Below are positions 38,837 through 47,814 of a stretch of 64,000 nt of DNA, piece by piece. Below the pieces are notes generated by a model. That model was given only the letters and a program-made list of their open reading frames with translations, did not search any database and was not told where the DNA came from. Origin of the DNA: Leptospira jelokensis (lineage in GTDB: Bacteria; Spirochaetota; Leptospiria; Leptospirales; Leptospiraceae); the NCBI RefSeq assembly GCF_004769635.1, contig NZ_RQGH01000011.1:209501-273500 (forward strand). The letters are read 5' to 3'. The position numbers were made by a program, and so were the translations under genes. Positions within the stretch are counted from its first letter, which is position 1. Every line of letters starts with the position of its first letter.

Positions 38837-39142
38837 TTGAATCTAGAAGGGATGCCGAAACATCTCTTCTTTTCCCTTTTCCTTGGAATCTCCCTTTGTT
38901 TCACAAGCTGTGCTCCCAAAAAACAAGAAATCAATGCGTATGATTTGAAACGTGTTTTGGAACGATTTGCTCAAAATCGAATCCAAACGGGACTGATGGC
39001 TGATACCAAACGACCCACTCCTTCCGATATCCAATTGTTTGAAGAGGCCTGCGACGTGTATCGTCTATCGATCCCTGAAGCAAAAGCAATGTTAAAAAAA
39101 GACAACAAAGCGTTGTACGAGTCAATTTATGGAAATGAATAA
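38837..39142 (+). CDS. Small putative lipoprotein
   Basis: I do not recognise this protein of about 101 residues. It has a signal peptide (HLFFSLFLGISLCFTSC), with the Cys of FTSC as the probable lipid-modified residue, followed by a helical mature domain (INAYDLKRVLERFAQNR, SIPEAKAMLKKDNKALY). Three starts are possible: TTG 38816 abutting the lexA stop, TTG 38837 with AGTAGG about six bases upstream (preferred), and ATG 38852. It overlaps the start of ctpA by 14 bases and is probably co-transcribed with it. Confidence 0.7.
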   Translation: MNLEGMPKHLFFSLFLGISLCFTSCAPKKQEINAYDLKRVLERFAQNRIQTGLMADTKRPTPSDIQLFEEACDVYRLSIPEAKAMLKKDNKALYESIYGNE

Positions 39143-40508
39143 AATCAAATTTTCGGAACGGTATCTCTGGTTAGGTGCCACCTTGTCGTTACTCGGAATT
39201 GTGTTTATATTAAGTATTGAAAAAGTGAAAGCGATTTCCACTGATGGAGAAAAATACTTACAGATGTTACATGAGGTTGTGTCCTACATTGAAAACGACT
39301 TCGTAGAACCTCAAGAAGAAAAAAAGATATACATTGGTGCCATTCAAGGTGCCTTACAAAGTTTAGGTGATCCATATTCTCGATTTATCGATGTTGAAGA
39401 GGCCAAAGAACTTGAAAACGAAACCAAAGGAAGTTTTGGTGGGATAGGGGTAGAACTCAACTACCAAGAAAATTCTTTTGTGATCATATCTCCCATTGAA
39501 GGAACACCGGCATGGAAGGCTGGATTATTGCCTCAGGATAAAATCATCGAAATCAATGGGAAAAAGGTAAAATCTCTATCACAAGCGGAAGCTTATTCCA
39601 TGATGCGCGGTGATGTGGGCACATCTTTGTCCATGAAAATTGAACGAAAAGGTATTAAAGACCCATTTAACGTCAATTTGGTGCGAGAGTTGATCAAAAT
39701 CCGTTTTTTACGATCCTTTTACCTACAAGAAAAAGAAACCGGTTATATCAAATTGGTGCAGTTTATGGGGAAAGAGGAAACAGCAAAAGAACTGGCACTT
39801 GCTGTGAAAAACTTACGTGAATCCGGAGCCAAAAAACTAATCATTGATTTACGAATGAACCCTGGTGGACTTTTGGATTTGGCGATTGAAATTGCAGATT
39901 TGTTTTTAGCGCCAAATTTAGAAATTGTTTCGGTAAAGGGACGGGGCGGCGAACTCATTAAAAGTTTTAAATCCCAAGTAAGAGAACAGAAGTATTTGGA
40001 TATCCCCATTGCAATTTTGGTGAATGGTGGTTCCGCAAGTGCTTCAGAAATTTTAGCTGGAGCACTCAAAGACAACAAACGTGCGTTAATTGTTGGGACA
40101 CAGAGTTTTGGAAAGGGAAGTGTTCAATCCATCATTCCACTTTCTTTTGGTGCGAAGGTTGCCATTACCATCCAAAAATACTACACTCCTTCTGGAGTTT
40201 CGATCCATGGAAAGGGAATCACACCAGATCATATCGTTAATCCTGTAGCCGCAAGCGAAGATGAAAAGTTTGCCCTCGAAAAATTATTCAAAAAGAATTT
40301 AATCCGTCCTTTTTTAGAATCACATGCAGAATACAATGATGTGGCTGTTAATGATTTTAAAGATTTACTCAAAAAAGAAAACCTTAAGATTTCGGAATCG
40401 GTAATTAAAATCTTTTTGTTTAATGAGATGAGAGTGGGTAGTTCGCAAACAAAACCCAGGTTAGACTTGGATGTACAATTATCAGAAGCAATTGACCTTC
40501 TTAAGTAA
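39129..40508 (+). CDS. ctpA: C-terminal processing peptidase (S41 family)
   Basis: This 459-residue serine protease has a signal-anchor (LWLGATLSLLGIVFILSI), an N-terminal helical cap, a PDZ domain (about residues 100-185, GGIGVELNYQENSFVI onward) and the S41 catalytic core. The nucleophile Ser is in NGGSASASEILAGALKDN and the Lys in GTQSFGKGSVQSI. The STP-type loop YYTPSGVSIHGKGITPD follows. Tail-specific proteases mature or degrade periplasmic proteins. An ATG at 39135 is an alternative start. The next gene starts directly after its stop. Confidence 0.95.
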   Translation: MEMNKIKFSERYLWLGATLSLLGIVFILSIEKVKAISTDGEKYLQMLHEVVSYIENDFVEPQEEKKIYIGAIQGALQSLGDPYSRFIDVEEAKELENETKGSFGGIGVELNYQENSFVIISPIEGTPAWKAGLLPQDKIIEINGKKVKSLSQAEAYSMMRGDVGTSLSMKIERKGIKDPFNVNLVRELIKIRFLRSFYLQEKETGYIKLVQFMGKEETAKELALAVKNLRESGAKKLIIDLRMNPGGLLDLAIEIADLFLAPNLEIVSVKGRGGELIKSFKSQVREQKYLDIPIAILVNGGSASASEILAGALKDNKRALIVGTQSFGKGSVQSIIPLSFGAKVAITIQKYYTPSGVSIHGKGITPDHIVNPVAASEDEKFALEKLFKKNLIRPFLESHAEYNDVAVNDFKDLLKKENLKISESVIKIFLFNEMRVGSSQTKPRLDLDVQLSEAIDLLK

Positions 40509-41534
40509 ATGGTCTACGGATTAGGAATCGAATCCAGTTGTGACGAAACTTCCATTGCCATTGTCAAAGATGGTAAGGAATTGGTTTCTTTAAAAGTTTA
40601 TAGCCAAATCGAAACCCATTCTCCTTACAGGGGAGTGGTGCCAGAAATTGCATCCCGTGCCCATTTAGAAAAAATCAATGCACTGCTTTCAGTTTGTATG
40701 GAAGAGTCCAAACTTTCCTTCCAAGAATTATCCTACGTTGCCGTAACAGGTTACCCGGGACTTGTCGGTTCCCTGATGATTGGAGCCCAACTCGCAAGGT
40801 GTATATCACTTGTACATTCCATTCCCATTGTCCTTGTGAACCATTTGGAAGCTCATCTTGCTGTCATTGGTTTGGAAGGGGAACTGCCCGCCTTTCCCTG
40901 GTTAGGTGTTTTGCTTTCTGGAGGAAATTCTTCCATTTATGTTTACAAAGGATTTGGAGATTTGGAATTACTCGCGGACACCCAGGACGACTCTTTGGGT
41001 GAGGCTTTTGATAAGGTAAGTGCAATTTTAAATTTGCCTTACCCAGGTGGTCCCACCATTGAAAAAAAGGCACTCCAATATGAAAGGCCTAAGGGTGAAA
41101 AATCTCCTTTTCCGAAACTCTTAAAAGAAGATGGGTCGGACTTAATTCGATTTTCTTACAGTGGTTTAAAAACAGCAGTTTTGTATTATTTAAAGTCGCT
41201 TGGGAACCAAATGCCAGTGGAAAGAATTTGTTATTACTTTCAAAAAACGGCCTTTGAACTTGTTTTACGAAACATAAATAAGGCGATCCAAAAAACCCAA
41301 ATCAAAACCGTTGTGGCCGCCGGGGGAGTACTTGCCAATGAGACTCTCCGTTCCTTATTGGAAGCGGAAAAAACAAATCGTTCTTTTCAACTCTATTACC
41401 CACAAAAAAAAATTTACTGCACGGATAACGGAGCGATGGTGGCATGTCTTGGATACCATCTTTGGAAAGAAAAAAAATTTGTGGGCCTCGATTTTAAAGT
41501 CAGCCCAAAACGAAACTTTGAACAAATACTATGA
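40509..41534 (+). CDS. tsaD: tRNA N6-adenosine threonylcarbamoyltransferase TsaD
   Basis: TsaD makes the t6A37 modification of tRNAs that read ANN codons. The 341-residue protein shows GIESSCDETSIAIV, HSPYRGVVPEIASRAHLEKI, the iron-binding His pair in VNHLEAHLAV, LLSGGNSSIYVYK, and GEAFDKVSAILNLPYPGGP. The C-terminal VVAAGGVLANETLR and YCTDNGAMVACLG are also present. It abuts the ctpA stop and overlaps pssA by ATGA. Confidence 0.97.
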   Translation: MVYGLGIESSCDETSIAIVKDGKELVSLKVYSQIETHSPYRGVVPEIASRAHLEKINALLSVCMEESKLSFQELSYVAVTGYPGLVGSLMIGAQLARCISLVHSIPIVLVNHLEAHLAVIGLEGELPAFPWLGVLLSGGNSSIYVYKGFGDLELLADTQDDSLGEAFDKVSAILNLPYPGGPTIEKKALQYERPKGEKSPFPKLLKEDGSDLIRFSYSGLKTAVLYYLKSLGNQMPVERICYYFQKTAFELVLRNINKAIQKTQIKTVVAAGGVLANETLRSLLEAEKTNRSFQLYYPQKKIYCTDNGAMVACLGYHLWKEKKFVGLDFKVSPKRNFEQIL

Positions 41535-42286
41535 AACTTAAATTAACTTGGATCCCAAATACCCTTACCCTTGGAAACCTTACCTTAGGTTTTGTTTCCA
41601 TGTTACTTGTCTCTGAAACAAACCCAAGCCAATCCAATTCACACGAATTGTATACACTTGCAGGTGTGTTTATCATCTTAGCTGCGTTATTCGATGGATT
41701 TGATGGAATGGCGGCAAGGGCCCTCAATTGCACAAGTGAATTGGGTGCAGATTTAGACAGTCTCGCCGACCTAACCACATTTGGAATTGCTCCAGGATTT
41801 TTGGCGTATAAAATGTTCTTTTTTGATATCAAACTTGATATCTTTGACAAACCAGATTATTTTCCGTTGGGAATGTTCATTGCAGCACTGTATCCCATTT
41901 GTGCGGCATACCGACTGGCAAGGTTCAATGTAGCCCATGATCCAAAATCATTTAATGGACTTCCTTCACCAGTGGCCGGTGTTGTGATTGGCATCTTCCC
42001 TCTTGTGTTTTCTGTTTCGCAAGTTCCCCTATGGACAGCGGTCACTTTTTTTGTGATCACAGCCCTTCTTATGGTATCCACACTCAGATACAGCAAACCA
42101 CAAGTGGCAATGAGAGGGCTTTTTTCTTGGAAAAAATTAGGAATTAGTCTTGTGGGTCTAGGGCTTATCTTATTTGCCATTGGATTTTACCGTTGGCCTT
42201 ATGTGATGTATGGTGCGGTTGGGTTTTATGTATTTTCTGGTATTGTATCCTTTCTCATCCAAACCATTCAGGACTACAGAGTGTAA
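41531..42286 (+). CDS. pssA: CDP-diacylglycerol-serine O-phosphatidyltransferase
   Basis: Makes phosphatidylserine, the precursor of phosphatidylethanolamine. This 251-residue multi-pass membrane protein carries the CDP-alcohol phosphotransferase motif DG-x2-AR-x8-G-x3-D-x3-D in FDGMAARALNCTSELGADLD followed by SLAD. N-terminal LTWIPNTLTLGNLTLGF and FNGLPSPVAGVVIG fit the serine-using class. About eight helices are visible. It converges on the STAS gene; their stop codons are adjacent, with no terminator between. Confidence 0.93.
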   Translation: MKLKLTWIPNTLTLGNLTLGFVSMLLVSETNPSQSNSHELYTLAGVFIILAALFDGFDGMAARALNCTSELGADLDSLADLTTFGIAPGFLAYKMFFFDIKLDIFDKPDYFPLGMFIAALYPICAAYRLARFNVAHDPKSFNGLPSPVAGVVIGIFPLVFSVSQVPLWTAVTFFVITALLMVSTLRYSKPQVAMRGLFSWKKLGISLVGLGLILFAIGFYRWPYVMYGAVGFYVFSGIVSFLIQTIQDYRV

Positions 42287-42595
42287 TCATTCGGTTTCAA
42301 AAATTTCTAATAGGTTTGCGACACTAAAAATGGTTCTGATTTCATTAGAAAGGTGGGCCATTTTTACTTTTTTCCCATTTTCTTTGCTCCAACTATAGGT
42401 GTGGAGAAGGATACCTATGCCAGATGAATCCAAATACGTTAAGTTTTTGAAATCTAAAATCAGTTCTTTTACTTCATCGGAATCGATGAGTTCTTTGATC
42501 TCAGTTTTTAATTTGGGAGTGTCCCGAAGAGACATGGAGCCACTTAAGTAGATATAGGCTTTTTCCTTTTCTCGTTTGATTTCATACTGAAACAT
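42287..42595 (-). CDS. STAS-domain protein (anti-sigma factor antagonist type)
   Basis: This 102-residue single STAS domain resembles SpoIIAA/RsbV anti-anti-sigma factors. It has AYIYLSGSMSLRDTPKLKTEI, then ILDFKNLTYLDSSGIGILLH, where a Ser in DSSG is the usual phosphorylation site, and AHLSNEIRTIFSVANLLEIF. The ATG at 42595 (MFQYEIKREK) is the natural domain start. Its partner kinase is not in the window. Leptospires have several such proteins in signalling. Confidence 0.9.
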   Translation of the reverse strand: MFQYEIKREKEKAYIYLSGSMSLRDTPKLKTEIKELIDSDEVKELILDFKNLTYLDSSGIGILLHTYSWSKENGKKVKMAHLSNEIRTIFSVANLLEIFETE

Positions 42596-42679
42596 AACTA
42601 TAGTTAAGACAACATCTGAAAGAGGAAATACAATCAAAAAACGTTTGATTTTTCCAAAAAGGACTCTAGAAAAAGAGCA

Positions 42680-43636
42680 ATGAAAATTAAGTTTTGGGGT
42701 GTACGAGGATCCATTGGTTCACCCATCCGGCCAGAAAACGTAAAACACAAAATTGAAAAAATCCTTTCTTTGGCAAGTCCCACTGACATCCAAAACGAAC
42801 AAAGCATTCATAGTTTTTTAAATTCCCTCAGTTTTTCCTCATCATCAACTTACGGTGGTAATACGACCTGCGTTGAGATCCGTGACAAAGAAGGAAATTT
42901 AATCATCATCGATGGTGGGACAGGGTTACGAGAACTAGGAAACCAGATGATGGCAACCGAGTTTGGAAAAGGGGTTGGGCATGCCTATTGGATTTTGACC
43001 CATACACATTGGGATCATATCCAAGGGATTCCATTTTTTATTCCCTTATTTTTACCTGGAAATCATTTCGAATTTTTATCGTCCATGAGTGATGCAGAAA
43101 AGAGATTGGAACACCAATTTGTGTTCACACATTTCCCTGTTTCGTTTGATCACTATGCGGCAAAAAAAACATTCCAATTCATCGAAGAAGGGGAAGTCGT
43201 ATCTCTCGGCCCAAACATCCAAGCGTTTAGTAAAGCGGTCCGCCACCCCGGCGGGAGTTTTTCATACCGATTCACGGAAGAAGGGAAATCCATAATTTTT
43301 GCTTCAGATGCAGAGTTCAATTTGGAAGAGATGGAAAATATCGATACCTATATTGATTACTTTCGAGATGCCGATGTTTTGGTATTTGATACACAGTATA
43401 CATTTGAAGAGTCATTACAAAAAATTGATTGGGGTCATAGTTCTGCTTCCATTGCAACTGACATTGCACTCAGAGCTAAAGTAAAAAAATTGGTAATGTT
43501 CCACCATGATCCTTCTTATGACGACGAAAAATTAGATTTAGTATACTTACGGGCGTTAAAGTACAAAGAGATGTTTGACCCACATGGAAAATTAGAAATC
43601 ATAATGGCTTATGAAGGTTTGGAAATAGAGGTATAA
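42680..43636 (+). CDS. MBL-fold metallo-hydrolase
   Basis: This 318-residue protein has the metallo-beta-lactamase fold: MKIKFWGVRGSIGSP at the start, IIDGGTGLRELG, the metal-binding H-x-H-x-DH in TLTHTHWDHIQG-like sequence (LTHTHWDHIQGIPFF), a later His in AVRHPGGSFSYRF, the bridging Asp in IFASDAEF, and a final HHDPSYDD. The opening resembles PhnP/AtsA-related hydrolases that open with WGVRGS. The substrate is unknown. It diverges from the STAS gene and is one base before glpK's ATG. Confidence 0.88.
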   Translation: MKIKFWGVRGSIGSPIRPENVKHKIEKILSLASPTDIQNEQSIHSFLNSLSFSSSSTYGGNTTCVEIRDKEGNLIIIDGGTGLRELGNQMMATEFGKGVGHAYWILTHTHWDHIQGIPFFIPLFLPGNHFEFLSSMSDAEKRLEHQFVFTHFPVSFDHYAAKKTFQFIEEGEVVSLGPNIQAFSKAVRHPGGSFSYRFTEEGKSIIFASDAEFNLEEMENIDTYIDYFRDADVLVFDTQYTFEESLQKIDWGHSSASIATDIALRAKVKKLVMFHHDPSYDDEKLDLVYLRALKYKEMFDPHGKLEIIMAYEGLEIEV

Positions 43637-43637
43637 A

Positions 43638-45134
43638 ATGGCAAAAAAAAATTACATCATTGGAATTGATGCAGGTACTACGGGAATTCGTACATTTTGT
43701 TTTAATGACAAAGGAAAAGTCATTTCATCTGCATACCAAGAATTCAAACAATATTATCCGAAACCTGGTTGGGTGGAACATGACCCAGAAGAGATCTGGT
43801 TAAAAACACAAAAACTCATAGCCCTTGCGATCAAAAATGGAAAACTCAATCCAAAAGATGCCATTGCCATTGGGATCACAAACCAAAGGGAAACATCGGT
43901 TGTTTGGGATAAAAAAACGGGAAAACCAGTTTACAATGCCATCGTTTGGCAATGCAGAAGGACTTCTGATATCTGTAAGGATTTAAAAAAACAAAGTTTA
44001 GATTCCAACTTTCGGAACAAAACAGGCCTTGTTTTGGATGCTTATTTTTCAGGAACCAAAATCCAATGGATTTTGGACAATGTAAAAGGGGCAAGGGAAC
44101 GTGCGGAACGTGGTGACCTTTTTTTTGGTACGATTGATACTTGGCTTTTATACAAACTCACAGGCCATAAAGAACATAAAACCGATCATACCAATGCATC
44201 TCGGACCTTACTTTTTAATATCCAAACCAAAGAGTGGGACGAAGAACTTTGTAAGATTTTAAAAGTGCCCATGTCAATGTTGCCAAAGGCATATAACTCA
44301 AAAAATCTTTTTGGATTTACCTCAAATGTAAAATCCATCCCAGATGGGATCCCCATCTCTTCGTTAGTTGGTGACCAACAAGGGGCCCTTTTTGGTCAAT
44401 TGTGTACCGAACCAGGTGAGGCAAAAAACACTTATGGAACTGGTTGTTTTTTACTGTTTAATGTGGGAGATGAATTTAGAATTTCAAACCAAGGGCTCAT
44501 CACCACACTCGCACTTGGACCTGAAGGGAAAACCGTGTATTGTTTAGAAGGATCAGTGTTTATCGGTGGGGCAGTGGTTCAGTTCCTCCGTGACAATTTA
44601 GAATTTTTTAAATACTCCAAAGACTCTGAGAAACTAGTGAAGTCGATTAAAACCAAAGATGATGTCGTCTTTGTTCCTGCTTTTGCAGGCCTTGGTGCCC
44701 CTCATTGGGACCAAGAAGCACGTGGTGCCATCTTTGGACTCTCACGAGACACAACTCCTGCCCAAATCACAAGAGCGGCCTTAAAAGCGATTGCGTTACA
44801 ATCCTATGAGCTTGCCAATGCAATGGAAAAGGAAACGGGAAAACCATTAAAGTTTTTACGAGTGGATGGAGGGGCCACCTCAAATGCTTGGCTTATGCAA
44901 TTCCAAGCGGACATTTTAGGAACCAAGGTGATTCGACCACAAAACGTGGACACGACAGTGCTTGGTGCGGCATACCTTGCGGGACTCGAACGAGGCTTTT
45001 ACAAATCAGTTGCACACCTTCGGAAAGAAGAAACAAAAACCACTCAATTCACTCCCAAAATGAAGGAAGCGGAACGTAAGGAAGAAATTGATAAGTGGAA
45101 TTTGGCAATTTCACGAGTGAAAACAGAAAATTAA
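43638..45134 (+). CDS. glpK: Glycerol kinase
   Basis: Phosphorylates glycerol to glycerol-3-phosphate. The 498 residues match the usual length; motifs are IGIDAGTTGIRTFCFN, ITNQRETSVVWDKKTG, WQCRRTS, KIQWILDN, FGTIDTWLLYKLTG, VGDQQGALFGQLC, NTYGTGCFLLFN, and FLRVDGGATSNAWLMQ followed by VDTTVLGAAYLAGL. The start MAKKNYI follows the MBL gene by one base. No glpF or glpD is next to it. Confidence 0.95.
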   Translation: MAKKNYIIGIDAGTTGIRTFCFNDKGKVISSAYQEFKQYYPKPGWVEHDPEEIWLKTQKLIALAIKNGKLNPKDAIAIGITNQRETSVVWDKKTGKPVYNAIVWQCRRTSDICKDLKKQSLDSNFRNKTGLVLDAYFSGTKIQWILDNVKGARERAERGDLFFGTIDTWLLYKLTGHKEHKTDHTNASRTLLFNIQTKEWDEELCKILKVPMSMLPKAYNSKNLFGFTSNVKSIPDGIPISSLVGDQQGALFGQLCTEPGEAKNTYGTGCFLLFNVGDEFRISNQGLITTLALGPEGKTVYCLEGSVFIGGAVVQFLRDNLEFFKYSKDSEKLVKSIKTKDDVVFVPAFAGLGAPHWDQEARGAIFGLSRDTTPAQITRAALKAIALQSYELANAMEKETGKPLKFLRVDGGATSNAWLMQFQADILGTKVIRPQNVDTTVLGAAYLAGLERGFYKSVAHLRKEETKTTQFTPKMKEAERKEEIDKWNLAISRVKTEN

Positions 45135-46313
45135 TCAATAATCGAACCATAACAAAGAAAATTCGAAACATTTTCTTTGTTTGGTGATGCCTGCACCCAA
45201 TAAGAACAAACCTGTTTCGTAATAGGGAATTTCTAAGATTAGGTCTTTTGGCAATCGATGGAATGTTTGTGTTTCCAATTCTTTTCGTGTGATAAAAAAA
45301 TCAAAACGAATGGTATCCATCCATTCGTTTGTTTTAAAGAATATTTTTGTATTGGTTTTCCCATAAAAACTTAAAAAATCTCCATTCACAGAAAAATCAA
45401 ATTTTCCTGAATCTTCAAAAGGAACCAATTCTTTGAAGTTTTCTTCTCCTTCTTCTCTGTATGTAAAGATACTCCCTTCTTCATAATACAAATTTCTAGC
45501 AAATCGTTTGTAAAGTTCTGATTCGATGATCGAAACCAAATCTTCACCTTCGGGTGGTTTTGTGGCAGGTGCAGATTCAATTTGTTTCATTTTATTTTTC
45601 GATATCGATTTACGGATCACATTTAACACTGGTGGAGAAAGTTTTGGTAAAATATATCGAAAATGCCTTTCATCATGGTTGCGAAGTATTTCTTGTAAAA
45701 ATAATCCATGGATGAGGGGAATGAGTTCCACCGTGAACATTTGTTTGCTAAGGAAAAAAGCAAATTCCGTTTCATACCGAAATAGATTGGTGATGATTTT
45801 CATCTCTTCTTCTTTTGTGCCGCCGTAAAGGATTGCAACCAGACGATTGAGATAAAGTTTACTTTTTTTATCCATGTAAAGGGAATCAATTTCCCGTAAC
45901 ACTGTCGATTCATCAAACTCAGGGTTTACGATGTCCCTGAGGGACAAGTATTTGGTTTGGTTGTACTGATCACGTTTGCTCCGATACAATGTAAGTTTCG
46001 ATTGTTTTACTCCGCCAATGGTTCGTTTTGTGGGAGAGAATCCAGAGATTGTTTTCTGGAAAAATTCAGATTTTTGGTCTGGGCTTTTGAAGTACGGTGG
46101 GGTGGTTATGGGTTTTGATTCAAAATTTTGGCGGTTGTACTGCAGTTTGTATAAAAAACGAGGGAATAAGATCGGGTCTGTGGAAACGGAAGGAAGAGTT
46201 GGGATCCCCTTGGTGGGAATTGGGTAAAATGGATCAGGTGTGGCGACAAATCGTGCGACTGAATCCAAATCTGCTAAATAAAAATGATAATTGTAGCCTT
46301 GGTGGTAAATCAC
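45135..46313 (-). CDS. FliG C-domain-like protein
   Basis: This 392-residue protein is not a standard FliG. Its first 150 residues are Pro/Tyr/Lys-rich and unlike any domain I know. Residues of about 150-250 resemble the armadillo-type helices of FliG middle and C domains: LNRLVAILYGGTKEEEMKIITNLF, then LIPLIHGLFLQEILRNHDERHF and ILPKLSPPVLNVIRKSIS. That pattern resembles the FliG segment in which the motor switch subunit forms LL-x-LDD-x2-IQ-x-VLR. The C-terminal third (after about 300) is beta-rich. It is the last gene of a minus-strand operon starting with an Fe-ADH-like gene and overlaps the 81-aa gene by ATGA. A role in a flagellar switch is inferred only from this resemblance. Confidence 0.55.
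   Translation of the reverse strand: MIYHQGYNYHFYLADLDSVARFVATPDPFYPIPTKGIPTLPSVSTDPILFPRFLYKLQYNRQNFESKPITTPPYFKSPDQKSEFFQKTISGFSPTKRTIGGVKQSKLTLYRSKRDQYNQTKYLSLRDIVNPEFDESTVLREIDSLYMDKKSKLYLNRLVAILYGGTKEEEMKIITNLFRYETEFAFFLSKQMFTVELIPLIHGLFLQEILRNHDERHFRYILPKLSPPVLNVIRKSISKNKMKQIESAPATKPPEGEDLVSIIESELYKRFARNLYYEEGSIFTYREEGEENFKELVPFEDSGKFDFSVNGDFLSFYGKTNTKIFFKTNEWMDTIRFDFFITRKELETQTFHRLPKDLILEIPYYETGLFLLGAGITKQRKCFEFSLLWFDY
45151..45181 (+). terminator. Terminator of glpK inside the convergent gene
   Basis: Seventeen bases after the glpK stop, AACAAAGAAAAT (45151-45162) pairs perfectly with 45170-45181 around a 7-base loop. The 3' arm is ATTTTCTTTGTT, T-rich although not a pure run. It lies inside the 3' coding end of the minus-strand FliG-like gene. 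Confidence 0.6.
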
Positions 46314-46555
46314 TCGGGTGGGGATTTTTTTAATTTCTTTTGGATGCGAATGCGAAAGTGTTCCCAGTTATAATCTTTTTTTAAAATCTCCAATTCCTGG
46401 TCCACACCAAACCGCATAAAATCAAAAATCTCTTCGTGGTCCATCCCAACAACAATGGATAGGTCTTGCACCACTCGTTGCAGTCGTCTTGCATCCCTGT
46501 CACTTAAGGAAAATGTTTCTAAGAGTTTTTGTTCAAATTCAGTGAGTTGGATCAA
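46310..46555 (-). CDS. Small helical protein of unknown function
   Basis: I do not recognise this 81-residue protein. It is soluble and strongly helical and charged (MIQLTEFEQKLLETFSLSDR, then ARRLQRVVQDLSIVVGMD, then a basic end IRIQKKLKKSPPE). It starts with ATG at 46555, seven bases after the stop of the Fe-ADH-like gene, and its stop overlaps the FliG-like start, so all three are translated from one mRNA. Confidence 0.75.
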   Translation of the reverse strand: MIQLTEFEQKLLETFSLSDRDARRLQRVVQDLSIVVGMDHEEIFDFMRFGVDQELEILKKDYNWEHFRIRIQKKLKKSPPE

Positions 46556-46562
46556 AATGTTC

Positions 46563-47729
46563 CTAAAACGCAGCCACTAGGATGGTTTCGATTTCATTTT
46601 TCGGAAGTTCTCTTGGAAGACAATCAAGAAATGAATACGTTGCAGCGAGGGTTGCAATTCCAGGTAAGTCGATTTTTTTCACTTCATACTCAGAGAGTCT
46701 TTGTGGGATCCTTAGTTCCAAATAAATTTTACGAATCCCTTCCACTGCTTTGATGGCCGCTTCAATCACAGAAATATTGGTAACATCTTCATCAAGGGCA
46801 CGCGCAATCATCACATATTTACCAGCAGAGGAAGTGAGGTTGTATTCCATCACGTGAGGGAGAAGGATCGACATACTTTGGAAAATATCCAGGTTTGTGA
46901 CAGTTGTCACCGCGAGTGAAAGCGCATAACAGAGACCAAGGCTACTTGTGGATTGGGCAATTCCTGAAAGTAAACTTGCCGCATAAATGGAGTTCTTCGG
47001 TCCTAGGTTACGTGGTTCACGAATGGCCGGAACAATATTTTTTGAAATAAGTTCAATGGAACGTAAAGCAGTGGATGAAGTAATTTCATTCGCATATTTT
47101 GAAAGAATGCTATCGACTGCTGCAGATAAAATTGAAATCCCTGTTTTGGCAGTTTCAGAGCTCGACATACCGGCTCCAATTTTTGGATCTGATACAATTA
47201 GTTCGGGGAAAGCCCATTCATGAGCGAAATACTTTCTATTTTTATCTTTGTCATCTACGATAGAAAAAAATGGAGAACATTCGTTTCCGAGTAGGGGTTT
47301 TGTAGGAACCACTACAAGTGGTAATCCTTTTTTTTTCGGTTGTTTTCTTCCGATGAGGAGCTCTTCTGCAAACAAATCATTGGTTGCAAGTAGAGAGGCC
47401 GCCTTACCAGCATTCATCGATTCAAACGAACCATATGCAACCACACAATCCGCATTGGAGATTCTTAAAAAATGGGCACAGGTATCTAAGTCTTTGAAAT
47501 GCACTCTGTCGACGATGTCATCATAGATGATCACACCCTCAGCGTGTTTTTCTAAACTGGTTTTGATGATAGAAAGTTCTTCGGAGTTTTCTAATTCTTT
47601 TTGAGTGGTGATGAGTACAACTCTTGATCCAATGTTTTTAACAAAGGATCCAAGTTTGTAACCACAATCAATTTCGAAATGTATTTTTGGGGGAAATTGG
47701 AAGTTGATCCATTCGGGGAGAACTGGCAT
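46563..47729 (-). CDS. Iron-alcohol-dehydrogenase-family protein lacking the metal ligands
   Basis: This 388-residue protein has the fold signs of the Fe-dependent (group III) alcohol dehydrogenase family: VVAYGSFESMNAGKAASLLA at the nucleotide-binding site, LVVVPTKPLLGNECSPFFSI, ELIVSDPKI, TAKTGISILSAAVDSIL and ILLPHVMEYN. The catalytic residues have changed. The Asp and His of the usual TG-x-D-A-L-x-H are Ser199 and Ala203. The two later His ligands align with Leu272 and Ile282. The GGGS-x2-D nucleotide motif is degraded to YGSFESMN. It is therefore probably a non-catalytic homologue. First gene of a three-gene minus-strand operon. Confidence 0.8.
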   Translation of the reverse strand: MPVLPEWINFQFPPKIHFEIDCGYKLGSFVKNIGSRVVLITTQKELENSEELSIIKTSLEKHAEGVIIYDDIVDRVHFKDLDTCAHFLRISNADCVVAYGSFESMNAGKAASLLATNDLFAEELLIGRKQPKKKGLPLVVVPTKPLLGNECSPFFSIVDDKDKNRKYFAHEWAFPELIVSDPKIGAGMSSSETAKTGISILSAAVDSILSKYANEITSSTALRSIELISKNIVPAIREPRNLGPKNSIYAASLLSGIAQSTSSLGLCYALSLAVTTVTNLDIFQSMSILLPHVMEYNLTSSAGKYVMIARALDEDVTNISVIEAAIKAVEGIRKIYLELRIPQRLSEYEVKKIDLPGIATLAATYSFLDCLPRELPKNEIETILVAAF

Positions 47730-47784
47730 ATGATCCCCTAACTATGAATAAGCGAAGTGTGAGTAATCCTCGGAGAGGACAATA

Positions 47785-47814
47785 AAAAAGGATCCCTCAC
47801 CACCTGTCCTTTTT
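47785..47814 (-). terminator. Terminator of the FlgM-like gene (minus strand)
   Basis: AAAAAGGA (47785-47792) pairs with TCCTTTTT (47807-47814). Read on the minus strand the hairpin begins at the stop codon of the FlgM-like gene and ends in a run of six T (complement of 47784-47789). A larger outer repeat containing CCTCGGA and TCCGAGG (about 47768-47826) may extend the structure. Confidence 0.55.
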
